Source: Verrucomicrobiota bacterium (GTDB lineage: Bacteria > Chlamydiota > Chlamydiia > Chlamydiales > Rhabdochlamydiaceae). From it: a DNA stretch of 64,000 bases. Shown piece after piece: positions 9,088 to 19,596 of this stretch (position 1 is the stretch's first letter; each line of letters starts with the position of its first letter). Location: contig JAFEGJ010000001.1 in assembly GCA_018240015.1 (NCBI GenBank), positions 364,250 to 428,249 on the forward strand, written 5' to 3'. The notes under the pieces are model-generated. The model saw nothing but the letters and a program-made list of their open reading frames with translations, made no database searches and had not been told where the DNA came from. The translations under genes and the position numbers were made by a program.

Positions 9088-10938
9088 ATGCAGCGCAGTG
9101 TCAATTACATCTTCTTCGGGATCCTCTTTGCCGTTTTATCTTTTCTACACGTATATCAGATTTTCTTGGTTGACGCGGGATCTTACTTCCACCGATTTTT
9201 TTATAGCATCATTGCCATAGGACAGACCTTCATCGAAGTGGGCGTACTCATGCTCATAGGCCACTTCCTCGTCCGAAAGTATCCAAAGACCTTCCATCCC
9301 CTCTTCATCATCGGAACCTTTGTCATCTTTTTGATCCACCTTCTCGATTTTCCTCTCGTGCGCATCATGGGATGGTCGATCTGGTATGTGCTCGATTTTG
9401 TCGCCGCTGAAAGCCTCGACAATTTCATCGAGATGCTCCTCGCTAGCAATATCACTCTTCAAACGTGGTTTGTAGGAGGGATCGCAGCGCTGGTCCTTCC
9501 TGTAATCGGCGTGCTCTTCTTTCGCTTCACCGACCAGATAGCGCAAAAAAAAGCTGTGAAAATTTCGTATCCATGGACCACGATTTCGATCATCGCGGTG
9601 GCCCTGTTTCTTTCCGTCTTTGATTTTCGCACAGGTACGATCATTTCTCCCGATGATGACAGCTACTTTCTCCGCGCGCTTCCGTGGAAAACAACATTTT
9701 TTACTGAGCCGTTCCCCATGATTGCCATGCCTGGCACCATGCGTCCGCCTCTTGAGAAAACAGAAGATATAGCCCATCTCGATCTCACTACCACAGAAAA
9801 ACCGCCCATCTTTCTTTTTGTTATCGAGAGCTTAAGAGCCGATCACATCACCCCTGAAATTGCTCCGACATTCGCTGAGTTCAAGGAAAACAACATCTCC
9901 TTCGACCGCTCCTTTTCCGGAGCCAACGGGTCTCAAAATTCGTGGTATTCGATTTTTCATTCCCGCTATCCCTTCGACTGGCAGTGCGACAAGCAAAGAG
10001 GAAGTCTTGCTCTCCAAGTGCTCAAAAAAGCCGGATACCAAGTGCATGTCTACTCTTCTGCCCGCCTTGCCTACTACCAGATGGAAGACATCCTCTTTGG
10101 AAAAGACAAATACTTAGCCGACACCTTTTTTGATGCCTCGCAAGGAGGACAAGTTCCTGCCCATCAGTGCGATTTAGCCGGTATGGGAAAGCTCTTTGAA
10201 GATCTGCAGCACTACAATCTAAACGATGGCCATCTCTTCGTCGTTTTCTTTGACGCCACCCATTTTGATTATAGCTGGCCCGAAGAGCAGCCCTCGCTTT
10301 TTGGACCCATCGTCGAGCAGATCAACTATTTCAAAGTCGCCTTCAACCAAGAAAATATCAACGGCATTAAAAACCGGTACTGCAACGCGATTTTCTATCT
10401 CGACAGCCTTTTTTCGCAATTCTGCAAAAAAGTAGAGTCCATGGATAACGCAGCGATTATCGTCACCGGCGATCACGGAGAGTCCTTTTACGAAGATGGT
10501 CATCTCTTCCATGCTTCCAACTTAAGCCGCGTACAAACCCGCGTTCCGATTCTCATGCGCTTTGGCTCTGCGCCCTTTCCTCAAGATAAAAACCGCCTCA
10601 CATCCCATGTCGATATTTTCCCCAGCATTCTCAACTACGTCTTTCAAAAGCCCATTTCCTTGTCCGCGTTTGACGGAGAATCGATCTTCCAGCCCCGCAA
10701 AAATCCTTTCGTGATCACCGCGCGTTACAACGCCAGCCGCCCTCCCTTTGAATTCGCTATCCACACTGACGATGCCAAAGTGATCCTGCGCTTTCCTCAC
10801 GAAAAAGAAATCACAAAATCTCACTTTCTCTATATCCTAGGAAAAAAACAGCTCGATGATACACCTTTAAGCTATGACATCAACGCCCTCGAAAAAGAAT
10901 TTGCCCCCGCCTTCCACTATCTCTTCACTCAAAAGTAA
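9088..10938 (+). CDS. Membrane-anchored sulfatase/phosphoglycol transferase-like enzyme (YejM/LtaS type)
   Basis: Protein of 616 aa with four to five N-terminal transmembrane helices (residues about 5-190) and a C-terminal periplasmic alkaline-phosphatase/sulfatase domain. Domain signatures are FLFVIESLRADHI (about residue 250, first metal site), SFSGANGSQNSWYSIF (nucleophile region) and VTGDHGESFYEDGHLFH (about 455, metal ligands D, H and H). This is the layout of YejM/PbgA (DUF3413 plus sulfatase) and of LTA synthase-type enzymes that act on envelope lipids or lipid-linked head groups. The substrate cannot be read from sequence. The lipase-like ORF overlaps its 3' end. Confidence 0.85.
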   Translation: MQRSVNYIFFGILFAVLSFLHVYQIFLVDAGSYFHRFFYSIIAIGQTFIEVGVLMLIGHFLVRKYPKTFHPLFIIGTFVIFLIHLLDFPLVRIMGWSIWYVLDFVAAESLDNFIEMLLASNITLQTWFVGGIAALVLPVIGVLFFRFTDQIAQKKAVKISYPWTTISIIAVALFLSVFDFRTGTIISPDDDSYFLRALPWKTTFFTEPFPMIAMPGTMRPPLEKTEDIAHLDLTTTEKPPIFLFVIESLRADHITPEIAPTFAEFKENNISFDRSFSGANGSQNSWYSIFHSRYPFDWQCDKQRGSLALQVLKKAGYQVHVYSSARLAYYQMEDILFGKDKYLADTFFDASQGGQVPAHQCDLAGMGKLFEDLQHYNLNDGHLFVVFFDATHFDYSWPEEQPSLFGPIVEQINYFKVAFNQENINGIKNRYCNAIFYLDSLFSQFCKKVESMDNAAIIVTGDHGESFYEDGHLFHASNLSRVQTRVPILMRFGSAPFPQDKNRLTSHVDIFPSILNYVFQKPISLSAFDGESIFQPRKNPFVITARYNASRPPFEFAIHTDDAKVILRFPHEKEITKSHFLYILGKKQLDDTPLSYDINALEKEFAPAFHYLFTQK

Positions 10939-11707
10939 GTTCTTAAAAGGCTTCGATGCTCTCTTTTTTTGGAAAGCCTCTTCGCCCCTTCCCATGCACC
11001 CCCTCGCCAAAGCCTTTCTCGATAAGCATGGATGTTTTGCTCCCCATGCTCTTCTTGGCTGGGTCACAGACAGCGACAATGACAAACAAATCTCGTTTCA
11101 ATTTTTAGAAAAAATTGCGGATTGGCCGCTTCTCTATCGCATCGAATTTCTCGCCAAAGTCATCGCTCTGCGCTCTCTTCAAAAAGGAGATCATATCCCC
11201 TTGGAAGACGGATTTACCGTTGACCATGTTTTTTGGCTCGCGCCCGATTTTCCTGCCTTTGGACTCCAAGGGCAAAACACCTCGATTCTTCTTTTCCGCG
11301 GCACCGATTTTCGTTGGAAAGGCCGGGCCTCCATTTGGGCCGATCTCGACCTGCGCGGTCCGGGATTTGGCCTTTACCAGAAAAATCGCAGCGAGCTGCG
11401 TGCTTGGCTTAAAGGCCGCCAAGCGTGGGCGACCGGTTTTAGTCTTGGCGGAGCACTCGCCGCCTATGCGGCGCTGTATGAGCCTGATCTACTTTTGCTC
11501 CCATCTCTTGCCTTCAATGCTCCAGGAGTCTACCGAGCATCCAAAAAAAAGACGCCCGCCGCTCAAATTGTTCATTACGTGAATAAAGGAGATCCCGTCT
11601 CTAAAGTCGGCACGCTAATCGGTGAGGTGCATAAGATTGCTTTTCCACGGCCCCTCAGACCCATCGAAGCGCATGTCACTCCCATGCTCTGTCTTTATAA
11701 TCAGTGA
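10874..11707 (+). CDS. Lipase (class 3)-like alpha/beta hydrolase
   Basis: Protein of up to 277 aa with the nucleophile elbow TGFSLGGALAAYAAL (GxSxG, about residue 190). A downstream Asp in NKGDPVSKVG and a His near EAHVTPML are both correctly placed for a catalytic triad. SILLFRGTDFRWKGRA before the elbow matches the oxyanion-side strand of class-3 lipases. The start is uncertain: ATG 10874 lies 65 bases inside the sulfatase gene, and the next ATG is at 10994. Neither has a strong ribosome-binding site. There is no signal peptide, so it is cytosolic or secreted by a leaderless route. It is probably co-transcribed with the sulfatase. Confidence 0.75.
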   Translation: MTSTPSKKNLPPPSTISSLKSKFLKGFDALFFWKASSPLPMHPLAKAFLDKHGCFAPHALLGWVTDSDNDKQISFQFLEKIADWPLLYRIEFLAKVIALRSLQKGDHIPLEDGFTVDHVFWLAPDFPAFGLQGQNTSILLFRGTDFRWKGRASIWADLDLRGPGFGLYQKNRSELRAWLKGRQAWATGFSLGGALAAYAALYEPDLLLLPSLAFNAPGVYRASKKKTPAAQIVHYVNKGDPVSKVGTLIGEVHKIAFPRPLRPIEAHVTPMLCLYNQ

Positions 11708-11720
11708 CTTGTGGAAAAAT

Positions 11721-11760
11721 TGGGTCACTAGACTGACCCAAGTTGCATTAATTGGGTCAT
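11721..11760. promoter_or_regulatory. Palindrome with third half-site upstream of ATPase gene
   Basis: TGGGTCA and TGACCCA face each other across six bases (11721-11740), and a third copy, TTGGGTCA, follows at 11752-11759. The group lies within 57 bases of the DUF4143 ATPase start and looks like a repressor operator. No regulator gene is adjacent. Confidence 0.4.
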
Positions 11761-11777
11761 TTTGATAACCTAATTTT

Positions 11778-12902
11778 ATGTATATTCCACAACTTCCTTT
11801 AGCCTCTTTGAAGTCTTTAGTATCCCCTGGAAAGGTCATTGTTATTTTTGGCCCCCGACGTGTAGGAAAAACAACGCTGTTAAAAAAGTATCTAGAAGAT
11901 GAAACCAATTACCTCTTTGTTTCGGGAGATGATATTTTTGTGCGGGATTTTCTCTCCAGCGGCTCTATCGAAAAATTGAAGGATTTTATAGGGGGAAAAG
12001 ATCTTCTCGTAATAGATGAAGCTCAATATATCGAAACGATCGGTCTCAACCTAAAATTGATTGTGGATCACTTGCCCCATGTTAGAGTGATTGCAACAGG
12101 TTCTTCCACTTTTGATCTTGCTTCTCAAGTAGGCGAGCCGTTAACCGGACGAAAGTATAGTTTAAAAATGTATCCCATTTCCCAAATGGAAATGGGACAA
12201 ATTGAAAATCGCCCTCAAACAAAAGCTCATCTAGAGTCTCGTTTGATTTATGGTTCTTATCCAGAAGTGATTCTTTCGAAGGGAAATAAAGCTCGACAAG
12301 AATATCTTCAAGAACTTGTTTCTTCATATCTCTTACGAGATATTCTAGCTTTTGAAGGAATGCAAAAAGCGCAAAAAATTATAGATTTATTAAAACTTCT
12401 TGCTTTTCAGATTGGTAACGAAGTTTCATTTAAGGAATTAGGCTCTCAATTATCGATGAGCAAAAACACTATAGAAAAGTATTTAGATCTTCTCGAACAA
12501 GTCTTTGTGATTGTTAATGTTCGAGGTTTTAGTCGCAATCTGCGTAAAGAAGTAACAAAAATGTCTCGATATTATTTTTGCGATAATGGAATTCGCAATA
12601 CATTGATCAACAATTTTAATAGTTTATCAATGCGTTCTGATCAAGGCAATCTTTGGGAAAATTACCTCGTGATGGAAAGAATTAAAAAGCAACAATACCA
12701 GCGCCTTTGGAGCCATAACTTTTTTTGGCGCACCTATGATCAAAAAGAGCTGGATTGGGTTGAAGAGCGCGAAGGAAAACTCTATGGCTATGAATTCAAA
12801 TGGGGCAAGAAGGTAAAGGAACCTCATTTGTGGCGTGAGGCCTATCCAGAAGCATCTTTCGAATGCATCACTCCAGATAACTACTTATCTTTCATTGCCT
12901 AG
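11778..12902 (+). CDS. AAA+ ATPase of the AAA_14/DUF4143 family
   Basis: Protein of 374 aa with the two-domain layout of this accessory family. The N-terminal AAA+ domain has Walker A GPRRVGKTTLLKK (about residue 25), Walker B DLLVIDEAQYIE (about 75) and sensor-like VIATGSSTFDL (about 113). A winged-helix-like middle follows (LGSQLSMSKNTIEKYL, about 220). The C-terminal DUF4143 domain contains LDWVEEREGKLYGYEFKWGK, which resembles a PD-(D/E)XK core. Such genes occur in many mobile and accessory loci and their role is unclear. A palindromic operator-like sequence precedes it. Its codon use is more AT-rich than the flanking genes, which suggests transfer. Confidence 0.85.
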   Translation: MYIPQLPLASLKSLVSPGKVIVIFGPRRVGKTTLLKKYLEDETNYLFVSGDDIFVRDFLSSGSIEKLKDFIGGKDLLVIDEAQYIETIGLNLKLIVDHLPHVRVIATGSSTFDLASQVGEPLTGRKYSLKMYPISQMEMGQIENRPQTKAHLESRLIYGSYPEVILSKGNKARQEYLQELVSSYLLRDILAFEGMQKAQKIIDLLKLLAFQIGNEVSFKELGSQLSMSKNTIEKYLDLLEQVFVIVNVRGFSRNLRKEVTKMSRYYFCDNGIRNTLINNFNSLSMRSDQGNLWENYLVMERIKKQQYQRLWSHNFFWRTYDQKELDWVEEREGKLYGYEFKWGKKVKEPHLWREAYPEASFECITPDNYLSFIA

Positions 12903-13629
12903 TGCTTTGATTCAAAAACTCTTGTAGGTAGATTTGGTTTGCCTTAGAAAAATCTTGGTTTTTCGTGAATCGATTTGGAACCGCGATCGTGTACATTCCG
13001 GCGCCCGCTGCCGCTTCGACGCCTGCCGCGGTGTCTTCAAAGACAACACATTTTGAAGGCGCAATGCCCAGACGCGTCGCCGCTTCGATGTAAATGTAGG
13101 GTTTAGGTTTATTTTTTCCTTCCGCATCTTCGTAGGCATCGAGATCGTCGTGTCCTGAGACGATCACATCAAAGGCGTTTTCTAGCCCAATGTGCCGCAA
13201 ATTGACCAGGATTTCTTCGCGCGGAGCAGAAGAGGCAAGCCCTATTTTCACATCTGGGCGATCATTTTTAAACCATTGCAACACTCCGATCATTTCAGGG
13301 ATAGGAGGCACACCCTGCCTTTGCAGTTCCCAGTAAATATGGTTGCGTTTTTCGATGACTGTTTCAGGGATATCAACCCCTTTCGAAGTCGCAATCATCC
13401 CTAGGATATTTTTTGCACTATGCCCCACGAGCGGCATATATTCTTCAAGAGTGAACACGACATTCACTTCTTCGAGCGCCTTTTGCCAGGCTTGGAACTT
13501 CAGGTATTCCGTGTCGACGAGAACGCCATCGCAATCAAAAATGACCGCTTTCATATCTACGGGAGCTGATTCCGAATACAAAAAAGAGAAAAAGCATGTG
13601 AAAATAAGAAATAAATATCTCATGCACAT
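12892..13629 (-). CDS. HAD-superfamily phosphatase/beta-phosphoglucomutase-like, exported form
   Basis: HAD subfamily I hydrolase, about 245 aa. Motif I is IFDCDGVLVDTE (about residue 31), motif II is the Ser in LASSAPREE (about 133), motif III is the Lys in KNKPKPYIY, and motif IV is VVFEDTAAGVEAA. The helical cap between motifs I and II is of the phosphoglucomutase/phosphonatase type. The N-terminus carries a hydrophobic signal-like segment (MRYLFLIFTCFFSFLYSES), so the protein is predicted to be exported, unusual for the family. The start may be the first ATG (13629) or the ATG two codons later. It overlaps the ATPase 3' end by 11 bases. Confidence 0.85.
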   Translation of the reverse strand: MCMRYLFLIFTCFFSFLYSESAPVDMKAVIFDCDGVLVDTEYLKFQAWQKALEEVNVVFTLEEYMPLVGHSAKNILGMIATSKGVDIPETVIEKRNHIYWELQRQGVPPIPEMIGVLQWFKNDRPDVKIGLASSAPREEILVNLRHIGLENAFDVIVSGHDDLDAYEDAEGKNKPKPYIYIEAATRLGIAPSKCVVFEDTAAGVEAAAGAGMYTIAVPNRFTKNQDFSKANQIYLQEFLNQSTRQ

Positions 13630-13669
13630 TCTTATAGACTCTAAGCTCTTATTTTGCTATGGCAAAATT

Positions 13670-16976
<3,307 letters not shown>

Positions 16977-17024
16977 CTAACAGGACTTCCTAATTTCTCT
17001 CTAGACTAGACTGTAATTAATATA

Positions 17025-17052
17025 TTGATTAAAAATTAGTATTTGTTATAAT
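17025..17052 (+). promoter_or_regulatory. Sigma70-type promoter TTGATT-N16-TATAAT
   Basis: TTGATT (17025-17030) and a perfect TATAAT (17047-17052) are separated by 16 bases, the best-looking promoter in the window. It would start transcription near 17059, directly in front of the tandem hairpins and terminator. Confidence 0.65.
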
Positions 17053-17058
17053 AAGCTT

Positions 17059-17118
17059 ACCACCCGCATGGTGACCCCATGCGAAAGCCACGGGCTCCGG
17101 CCCGTGGTTGTTTTTTTT
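17059..17118 (+). ncRNA. Short structured transcript: hairpin plus intrinsic terminator (sRNA or attenuator)
   Basis: Between the promoter and the NYN gene lie two hairpins. The first is GCATGG-TGACC-CCATGC (17066-17082). The second is a strong intrinsic terminator with stem CCACGGGC/GCCCGTGG, a TCCG loop (17088-17107) and a run of nine Ts within 11 bases. The predicted RNA is only about 60 nt and ends just before the ATG at 17123. It is either a small non-coding RNA or a leader in which transcription attenuation controls the NYN gene. No riboswitch class is recognised. Confidence 0.5.
17088..17118 (+). terminator. Intrinsic terminator upstream of NYN gene
   Basis: An eight-pair GC-rich stem with a UCCG tetraloop is followed directly by TTGTTTTTTTT. 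It faces the + strand although no protein gene precedes it on that strand, which is what suggests an independent short RNA or attenuation. Confidence 0.7.
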
Positions 17119-17122
17119 ATCT

Positions 17123-17779
17123 ATGATAATAACTCGCCAAAGAGTCATTTCGCTGATAGACGGATTCAATCTGTACCATGCTATTTTACATCTTGAACGA
17201 CCAGAACTAATGTGGGTTGATCTTTTTGCTTTGTCTAGACAATTTCTCAAAGCTCGTTCTGAAGAATTAACTCATGTGTATTATTTTTCCGCTTACGCAG
17301 AGCATGTTTCCGAGTTGATCAAAGAATGCCAAAAATCCTATCTAAGAGCTTTACAATTAACAGGGGTTCTTAGTGTTCTGGGAAGATTTAAAAATAAGAA
17401 TCGAATATGTCCTAATTGCAATCATCGTTGGCTGGGTCATGAAGAAAAAGAAACAGATGTCAATATCGCCCTCTATCTTTTAAATCTAGCTTACAAGAAT
17501 GCATTTGATCGCGCTTTGGTAGTTTCGAATGATTCAGATTTGGCGCCTGCCATCCAAATGGTTCGACAAATTTTTCCAGAAAAAAGAATAACAACTGTTG
17601 TTCCTCCTCTGCGAAGGCATAGTAACGAACTGATTGCAGTTTCTTCAGATAAAACGAAGGTGCGAATAGATCAACTCGAACGTTGTTTATTGCCACTCGT
17701 CGTAAGAGATGCTTCTGGGCTCATTTCTGTGTCAAGACCGCATGCGTTCATGCCGCATGTTGCGATAACGACACGATAA
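17123..17779 (+). CDS. NYN-domain (LabA/DUF88, PIN-like) putative ribonuclease
   Basis: Protein of 218 aa from the ATG at 17123; a TTG five codons upstream lies inside the terminator T-run and is discarded. Acidic NYN/PIN active-site residues are in order: SLIDGFNLYHAI (about residue 10), EKETDVNIALYLLNLAY (about 112) and ALVVSNDSDLAPAIQMVRQ (about 135). A short Cys pair, ICPNCNHRWLGHE, precedes the second motif and may bind metal. NYN proteins are metal-dependent RNases of RNA processing or toxin-like function. It is expressed either by read-through of the upstream terminator or from an unseen promoter. Confidence 0.8.
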   Translation: MIITRQRVISLIDGFNLYHAILHLERPELMWVDLFALSRQFLKARSEELTHVYYFSAYAEHVSELIKECQKSYLRALQLTGVLSVLGRFKNKNRICPNCNHRWLGHEEKETDVNIALYLLNLAYKNAFDRALVVSNDSDLAPAIQMVRQIFPEKRITTVVPPLRRHSNELIAVSSDKTKVRIDQLERCLLPLVVRDASGLISVSRPHAFMPHVAITTR

Positions 17780-17887
17780 TTCTAGTCTTTTTTGTCCTCT
17801 TAGAGAATAACGTGAAATGCAGTTTGTATTTTTCAAAGAGACAAGTTTACATAGAGGAAATCCCCCCAAATGTGCAAATGTCATTTT

Positions 17888-18052
17888 GGGGGGTAAATGA
17901 AAAGGGTGAGGTTTAGAGGAAGGAGCGAGAAGGTTCAGATATCGCAGTTCTCGACGCAGCAATATCCTTCTGCGATATTGCTAAGGAGAGAAATGCGGTA
18001 GATGGGCCTTCGCAGCCCTTCGGCTAAACCTCAACATTTTTATTTGCCCCCC
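17888..18052. repeat. About 165-bp imperfect palindrome between convergent genes
   Basis: Outer arms match over 24 of 29 bases: GGGGGGTAAATGAAAA and on to GGTTTAG on the left (17888-17916), and its complement ending in GCCCCCC on the right (18024-18052). Pairing continues inward with mismatches to a centre of AGCAATATC/GATATTGCT (17958-17982, seven-base loop). The G6 run can alternatively pair with C6 at 17862-17867 to form a shorter terminator-like hairpin after the NYN gene. The right arm includes the last codons of the convergent methyltransferase gene. The remaining sequence from 17780 shows nothing else. Confidence 0.75.
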
Positions 18053-18768
18053 TTAGGGGGGCTTAGAATGTACATCAAAATCCCGCCAGCGATGGCGACG
18101 TTGAGAGACTCCATAGAACCCGGCATGGGGATCGAGACGGAGGTCGCTATTTTTTTCAATTCTTGTGAGGGACCATGGGCTTCGCTACCGAGGATGAGAG
18201 CTAGTGGAGGAGTCGCGGCTGCGGGAGCGCTTCCTTGGAGATCGGCGACATAAAATTTTCCTTTCCACATGGCTTTGAGCTCTTCCACAGTTCCGTGGCA
18301 AAGAGGAAGGCGAAAGGTCGCGCCTTTGGCTGCGCGGAGGGCTTTTTCATTGAAGGGGTCGGCGCTGCCGGGGGTCAAAAAAACACCTTCCCACCCCAGA
18401 GCTAAAGCTGTGCGCAGAAGTGTTCCAACATTGCCCGGATCACTCACCCCGTCGAGGACAAGCAAATAGTGCGCTGAAGAAAGATCAGCATCGCTAGGAA
18501 GATCGACTTCGGCCGCGACTCCTTCAGGGGAGCTAAGGCCTGTGATCTTTTTTAGAATTTCAGGGGTCGCTTCAAAAACTTGCCTACCGCTTAGCTGGGG
18601 ATAAGGACGATCGATAATTAAAGTTTTTACAGGAGAGAGCTCTTCGACCATCTTGAGACCCACGACGAGGACGCTTTTCTCTTGCTGGCGGGCTTCTTTA
18701 TCAAGACGAATTTTCACTAAGCGTTTGACAAGAGGATGTTGTAAGCTGGTGATCTTTCGTGGTATCAT
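18040..18768 (-). CDS. TrmH/SpoU-family RNA 2'-O-methyltransferase
   Basis: SAM-dependent ribose methyltransferase of the SPOUT class, 242 aa. The N-terminal substrate-binding segment begins TSLQHPLVKRLVKIR. The three SpoU motifs are at DGVSDPGNVGTLLRTAL (about residue 105; Asn and Arg of motif 1), LALILGSEAHG (about 192; motif 2) and VSIPMPGSMESLNVAIAGGI (about 213; motif 3, knot and SAM site). The target could be rRNA or tRNA; sequence alone does not say which. Its start lies three bases from the start of the divergent kinase-like gene, so each promoter must lie within the other gene. Confidence 0.9.
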   Translation of the reverse strand: MIPRKITSLQHPLVKRLVKIRLDKEARQQEKSVLVVGLKMVEELSPVKTLIIDRPYPQLSGRQVFEATPEILKKITGLSSPEGVAAEVDLPSDADLSSAHYLLVLDGVSDPGNVGTLLRTALALGWEGVFLTPGSADPFNEKALRAAKGATFRLPLCHGTVEELKAMWKGKFYVADLQGSAPAAATPPLALILGSEAHGPSQELKKIATSVSIPMPGSMESLNVAIAGGILMYILSPPKGGK

Positions 18769-18771
18769 AGT

Positions 18772-19596
18772 GTGATGATCTCACAATCGATTTTCACCAG
18801 CAAGCGTTTCTGGGCAATGATCGTTATTATTCTGTTCGCTGTTTGGTTTAATCAGCGCCCTTCGCTTAATTTTTCTTTGAGCCGCATTTCAGCGGAGCTC
18901 CCGTACAGGGCTGAGTGGGAAGTTGAATCTTCCTCGTTCGATATGGACTCCATTTTTTCTCAAGAATTCCATTACCTGGCTTCGGGATCGCAATCGTATG
19001 CGTTTGAGAGCGCGGATGGGAAATATGTCATAAAATTTTTCAAGATGAAGCACCTCCTTTGGAATTTCTGGGATCATTTTCGCCCGGGAGTTGTCGAGAG
19101 GCGCACACGTAATTTGGACAGTATTTTCGGAGCCTACAAACTGTGCTACGACCATCTGCGCGAAGAGACAGGGCTCGTCTTCCTCCATCTCAATTCCACT
19201 CAAAATCTCCACCGGACTATCACGATTTCAGATAGACTGCATAGGCGTCATGAAGTTGATTTGGATCGGTATGCTTTTTTAGTGCAAGAGAAAGCCGAAC
19301 TAGTCTTTACCCGCATGGATAGGCTGCGCAAAAAGGGAGACATTCAGGGAGTGTTGAAAGCGCGGGATGCGATTTGCGATCTCGTGCAAAAACGGATTGC
19401 GAAGGGTTTTGCAGATCGAGATAAAGCTGTAAGCCACAACTTTGGATTTATTGGCGATCGTCCGGTGCAATTTGATATCGGCAGATTGTACAAAGGAGTC
19501 AAGCAGGGCGAATATGAACGCATCCGTCATCGCCTCGAATCCTGGATGCAGGAAAACGGTGTTACCACAGAGACGACTTCTTCAGCTGCTCAATGA
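18772..19596 (+). CDS. Membrane-anchored protein-kinase-like protein (atypical)
   Basis: Protein of about 274 aa starting GTG-ATG. One N-terminal membrane segment (FWAMIVIILFAVWF, about residues 13-26) is followed by a domain with partial kinase features. There is a nucleotide-loop-like strand pair, YLASGSQSYAFES (about 68), then YVIKFFK with a candidate ATP Lys (about 86), and near the C-terminus SHNFGFIGDRPVQFDIGRL (about 222-240). The last can be read as Asn plus a D-I-G metal motif. A classical HRD loop is absent, so catalytic status is unknown. The last 35 bases overlap the convergent cca gene. Confidence 0.6.
   Translation: MMISQSIFTSKRFWAMIVIILFAVWFNQRPSLNFSLSRISAELPYRAEWEVESSSFDMDSIFSQEFHYLASGSQSYAFESADGKYVIKFFKMKHLLWNFWDHFRPGVVERRTRNLDSIFGAYKLCYDHLREETGLVFLHLNSTQNLHRTITISDRLHRRHEVDLDRYAFLVQEKAELVFTRMDRLRKKGDIQGVLKARDAICDLVQKRIAKGFADRDKAVSHNFGFIGDRPVQFDIGRLYKGVKQGEYERIRHRLESWMQENGVTTETTSSAAQ

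Noticed and set aside
9145-9777. Minus-strand ORF of 210 codons inside the sulfatase gene
   Set aside because: Antisense to a well-supported membrane enzyme gene; it encodes a composition rich in Asp/His/Lys with no motif.
13343-13669. 109-codon upstream extension of the inverse autotransporter
   Set aside because: It is antisense to the HAD phosphatase gene; the signal-peptide-like start at 13670 is more plausible.
18048-18064. GCCCCCC-TTA-GGGGGGC hairpin as a terminator for the methyltransferase gene
   Set aside because: It lies within the last codons of that gene and is not followed by a T run on the relevant strand.
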